This document shows, piece after piece, positions 60,380 through 64,000 of a stretch of DNA of 64,000 nt. The DNA comes from Vicugna pacos (Eukaryota > Chordata > Mammalia > Artiodactyla > Camelidae). The DNA lies in contig NC_133023.1 of NCBI RefSeq assembly GCF_048564905.1, positions 108,856,812 through 108,920,811 on the forward strand, read 5' to 3'. The notes beneath the pieces are model-generated. The model made no database searches. It worked only from the letters and a program-made list of their open reading frames with translations, and had not been told where the DNA came from. Position numbers and translations under genes: made by a program. Numbering within the stretch: position 1 is the first letter of the stretch; each line of letters begins with the position of its first letter.

Positions 60380-60582
60380 AATCTTGTCTTTTACTCTTAA
60401 CAACAAAATGACCTTGGGGAAAAGACATTAAAGTCTATGAGTTTCAGCTTCCTGATCAAAAAAGACCAGGTTATGTTTACTACTCAACTCACAGTGTGAT
60501 TGCGTAGATTAAATGAGATGGTATATACTAAAACATCCAAGAAAGCTCCTGGTATATGCTAAGCACTCAAACAGTATTATAC
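60380..60582 (+). mobile_element. MIR SINE
   Basis: aatgaccttggggaaaagac, gagtttcagcttcctgatca, tagattaaatgagatggtat and gctaagcactcaaacagtat follow plus-strand MIR. Confidence 0.78.
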
Positions 60583-60764
60583 GATCTGCCTTCCCATTTG
60601 GTATTTTGAACCTGTAGGACCACAAGGGTGGCGGGCTCCTTTCATGAAACACATAGTGGGAACTTCTGAAAGTGGTTGATTCAGTACCCAAAACAATGTG
60701 TAAATAATATACATAATAAGAGAATTTAGCATATACACAATGCTTTTATTTATCTCAAAATGCC

Positions 60765-60900
60765 TTTTTTTACACTGACTTTTCTACATATTACAGAAAT
60801 TCTAAAGCAAATTGATAAATTATGAGGAAATCGGGATGTAGATAGGTTAAGTGACTTACCCGAGTGATGGGGGCTAACTAGCTAAAACTGAATTGGTTGG
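60765..60900 (-). mobile_element. MIR fragment
   Basis: tatgaggaaatcgggatgta, gataggttaagtgacttacc fits reverse MIR. Confidence 0.65.
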
Positions 60901-60965
60901 TGTAATTCAAAGGGAGAGCTCTGAAAATTCCAAAACTAATTCAAGGTTGTGAACTTGAGAGATTT

Positions 60966-60981
60966 AAGAATCCTACTGCTA
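60966..60981. repeat. Left target-site duplication of L1
   Basis: aagaatcctactgcta, identical to 62053-62068. It follows gattt, so the cut fits TTT/AAG. Confidence 0.97.
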
Positions 60982-62052
60982 CCATAAGCAAAACCAAACA
61001 ACAACCTATGGAATGGGAGAAAATATTTACAAAAGATGAAACTGGCAAGGGCTTGATCTCCAGAATATATAAGCAGCTCATACGACTCAGTAAGAAAAAA
61101 ATAAACAACCCAATCCAAAAATGGGCAGAAGGCCTAAACAAGCAATTCTCCAAGGAAGACATACAAATGATCAAAAAGCACATGAAAAAATGCTCAATAT
61201 CACTAATTATCAGAGAAATGCAAATCAAAACTACAATGGGGTGTCACCTCACACCAGTCAGAATGGCCATCATTCAAAAATCCACAAATGACAAATGCTG
61301 GAGAGGCTGTGGAGAAAGGGGAACCCTCCTACACTGCTGGTGGGAATGCAGTTTGGTGCAGCCACTATGGAAAACAGTGTGGAGATTCCTCAAAAGACTA
61401 GGAATAGACTTACCGTATGACCCAGGAATCCCACTCCTGGGCTTGTATCCAGAAGGAAATCTACTTCAGGATGACACCTGCACCCCAATGTTCATAGCAG
61501 CACTATTTACAATAGCCAAAACATGGAAACAGCCTAAATGTCCATCAACAGGTGACTGGATAAAGAAGTGGTATATTTATACAATGGAATACTACTCAGC
61601 CATAAAAACCAACAACATAATGCCATTTGCAGCAACATAGATGTCCATGGAGAATGTCATTCTAAGTGAAGTAAGCCAGAAAGAGAAAGAAAAATACCAT
61701 ATGCTATCACTTGTATGTGGAATCTAAAAAAAAATAATACAAATGAACTTAAATATAAAACAGAAACAGACTCATAGACATAGAATACAAACTTGTGGTG
61801 GCCAGGGAGTAGGGGGGTGGGAAGGGATAGACTGGGAGTTCGAGATTTGTAGATACTGACAGGTATATATGGAATAGATAAACAAGATTATACTGTATAG
61901 CACAGGGAAATATATTCAAGATCCTGTAGTAGCTCACAGTGAAAAATAACATGAACATGAATATATGTATATTCATGTATGACTGAAAAATTGTGTGCTA
62001 CACCAGAAATTGACAAACATTGTAAACTGAATATAACTCAATTAAAAAATAA
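60982..62052 (+). mobile_element. 5'-truncated recent L1
   Basis: 1,071 bp: the last part of ORF2, the 3' UTR (ttgtggtggccagggagtag, cgagatttgtagatactgac, tatagcacagggaaatatat) and a tail (ctcaattaaaaaataaaa). Perfect 16-bp duplications flank it. It belongs to the same subfamily as 12553-13505, with few differences between the two, so both come from a recently active lineage. The intact duplication suggests it is among the youngest insertions here. Confidence 0.97.
61008..61640 (+). pseudogene. L1 ORF2 C-terminal remnant, 210 codons open
   Basis: Late ORF2: the segment after the reverse transcriptase core. Residues 97-114 form the C-terminal cysteine motif [18 protein letters not shown] (C97, C101, H109, C114), needed for retrotransposition in known L1s. 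Further C-terminal are [29 protein letters not shown] and [10 protein letters not shown] tag stop at 61638-61640 replaces the tgg expected in the aacatggatg block, so the last 30 or so residues are lost. With the 5' part missing too, it codes for nothing functional. Confidence 0.93.
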
Positions 62053-62068
62053 AAGAATCCTACTGCTA
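62053..62068. repeat. Right target-site duplication of L1
   Basis: aagaatcctactgcta, identical to 60966-60981. Confidence 0.97.
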
Positions 62069-63425
62069 GTGCCCACCATGCATGCAAAACCTAGCTAAAT
62101 CACAGGTCATTCCATGCCAGATGCAATCCAGAGGTAGGAATGAGGATATTATGGTCGACCCTCTTATCTAAGGCTTATAAATAACAATGAGATTCTGATA
62201 TCAGAGACCTAGTTTCCTACACTGGAACAGTAGGGGTAAGGGAACAAAATCATCTGAAAATAGCACTATACATTTTCCTGTTTTTGCTATCATATTGTAG
62301 CTATATGAATCATTACCGTTGAGGAAAACTAGGTGAATGATGCACGGGATGCCCCTGTACATTGTTTTGAAACTTCATGTAAATCATTATTATCTTAAGA
62401 TAAAAAGTTAAAGAGCTAGCACTACACACCACAATCATATGTTATTAGGTATTTAATTCATTGTTCTTCATTTAAAAGCAGTTGTATTAGGTTTTATTGA
62501 ATTGAGATTGGAATTTAATATTTAAAGAGCTAAGTGTGACAAAAAAAAAACCAAGAAGTCATCTCACTAAATAAAAGGTAAATTCTGAAACCCATATAAT
62601 GAAAAACACCACCAGAATAAGGAGGCTCCCGGACACTAGGACAAATTGGACACCAGACTGCATCTACTCAAGTCTACAGGCACAGAAGAGAGCCCCAGCA
62701 AAAAAGTGGTGGATAATAGCATGACATGCTATTACCCTGAGTTGGTAGCGCTCCTCATGAAGCTCTTCTCTTGCCAGCTATATTTCTGGCCCAAACACTG
62801 TTAATACATGTGAATATAAGCCAGAGCAGCCACGGGAAACCCTTTTACTAGTCTAAGGCAATCACTACTATTGTGAGATAGACACTTACAACTGGAGACA
62901 GAATTCCATCCAACATAATTAACTTTAATCTCTTTACTGGGGTTCAGATAGTGTTACTGGGACCTAGACAACATTATCAAAATAGAGACCTAAGGAGGGC
63001 AGTATTTCCCAAGCTATGACAGTGCTGGGCACTGAGTAGGCTGGATCCTTCTAAGAACTCACATATAAAGTTGGAGTGTTCTGTTCACCTGGGCTTGGCC
63101 TTGCTGTTTTCTTCTCCTTGCTTTATTTATCTCTATTTAATTATGATCCTCTACCTCTAAATTGCTTCCTTCAAAAGATGTCTTTACCATCTTCTCCGCT
63201 ATAACTCATCAATGGCGATTGTCATTCGCCATTTAGAAGGGATAGTCCTAAGGGTCTTCACAGGCCCCAGGTATCCAGGGCTCCATACTGTGGTTTTCCA
63301 CTCTGATTATCCTGATCTGGACATTAATCCAATGGTTAGGTCCTTTCTCTCCATTCTTTACCCATCAAAACTCAACTGTCCTGTGTCTCATCCAAAATCT
63401 GATCAACTAATACACTAAATTCTAA
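62069..63425. other. Mostly unassigned sequence
   Basis: 62324-62412 (gaggaaaactaggtgaatga, then aacttcatgtaaatcatt) resembles an old LINE 3' end, weakly. A 21-bp palindrome lies at 62714-62734. No gene recognised. Confidence 0.4.
62714..62734. repeat. 10-bp inverted repeat, 1-bp spacer
   Basis: taatagcatg and catgctatta around a single a. Confidence 0.95.
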
Positions 63426-63429
63426 ATTA

Positions 63430-63785
63430 ATTTTTGCACCAATAGTTATTGAGGACCTATCTTACATATGGCATATTCTAGGCAATGTGATTATAGCAAT
63501 GAAAAAAAATAGACAAATTTCATTCCTTCAAGGAGTTTACATGTTAATAGGGGAGACAGAAAATAAACCAGCATGTAAAATAATGTCAAGTAGTAGAGTC
63601 CCTATTAAAGAAAAAAATAAAACAGGATAAAGGAATATAAAATAATTGCTATTTTGAGATGCTCAGCAAGGTGCCTCTCTGAGTTGATGGTATTTGAGCA
63701 GAGACCCAAATGGTGTGAGGGAGGAAGTTATGGGAGGGAAGAGAGCTCCAGGTAGAAGGAACAGTGAGTACAAAGACTGAGTAAA
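63430..63785 (-). mobile_element. L2 LINE 3' end
   Basis: atagttattgaggacctatc, tccttcaaggagtttacatg, aataggggagacagaaaata, ctccaggtagaaggaacagt and gtacaaagactgag follow the reverse L2 3' end for about 350 bp. Confidence 0.85.
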
Positions 63786-64000
63786 TACTAGTAAATGATT
63801 GCATTATATCCTTGGAATTCTGTAAGGACTATAACAAGACCTTTGTAAACTTCAGTTTCTGTGAATATTCCTTGTAATCTTAATCAGTGGAGGCCCCACA
63901 AAATGATAGTTTGTAAAGATCATAGTAAGAGCAACATTTAATTTTTTTGGAAAGGCTTCTTTTTCTCTGCACCTGCTGGATATGGATGAATTCTGCATCT
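63786..64000. other. Unassigned sequence to window end
   Basis: Nothing recognised. Confidence 0.4.

Noticed and set aside
1-64000. CRISPR arrays, operons, bacterial-type promoters or prophage
   Set aside because: No regular spaced repeats or dense coding. The repeats and composition are mammalian.

Overview
This window looks like AT-rich, gene-free mammalian DNA, most likely from a camelid (camel, llama or alpaca lineage). The best clue is one tRNA-derived SINE at 2828-2968 with a Pol III A box, a B box and an (AAAT)n tail. Its body matches the camelid-type SINE as I know it, and no ruminant (Bov-tA, BovB) or pig (PRE-1) SINE was recognised. The youngest L1 copies have the cetartiodactyl kind of 3' end, and one LTR at about 42557-43022 resembles ruminant ERVK-type LTRs. 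I found no host exon, CpG island, tRNA, rRNA or snRNA gene and no CRISPR. The long open frames are either L1 ORF2 remnants or chance frames. The window is therefore intergenic, or inside a very long intron.

Layout. 1-5,400: old LTR fossils, one carrying the young SINE, and a 47-bp segment present twice. 5,400-8,600: a 14-bp tandem repeat, a hAT MITE and a long old L1. 8,600-12,530: mostly unassigned. 12,553-13,633: a 5'-truncated L1 with a possible 3' transduction. 13,700-15,000: an old L1 on the minus strand. 16,000-20,500: L2 with a nested MER5-type element, an MLT1 LTR, more L2 and an L1 fragment. 23,420-26,060: a long old L1 interrupted by an LTR. 26,280-26,504: a short, recent L1 with a 5' inversion. 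28,380-32,262: two LTR fossils and a MIR. 33,140-35,421: a hAT fragment, then old minus-strand L1 with a Tigger nested in it. 36,400-37,790: two old LTRs. 39,000-43,022: several MIRs, two of them head to head, and the ERVK-like solo LTR. 43,023-50,700: mostly unassigned, with small DNA-transposon and L1 remnants. 50,780-55,050: MIR, L2, MER20 and an L1 tail. 56,550-58,460: old L1s carrying a nested, fully open 849-bp internal piece of ORF2. 60,380-64,000: MIRs, a recent 1.07-kb L1 with perfect 16-bp target-site duplications, and an L2 tail.

No genes act together here. The biology is the insertion history. Four non-LTR insertions have readable target-site duplications: the SINE, the 5'-inverted L1 at 26280, the 1.07-kb L1 at 60982 and the internal ORF2 fragment at 56923. 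A fifth, at 12553, has a less certain pair. I did not find a new biological system. The most unusual items are the open, tail-less ORF2 fragment, the 5'-inverted L1, the probable 3' transduction and the 47-bp templated duplication. All family names come from remembered consensus sequences; no database search was made.
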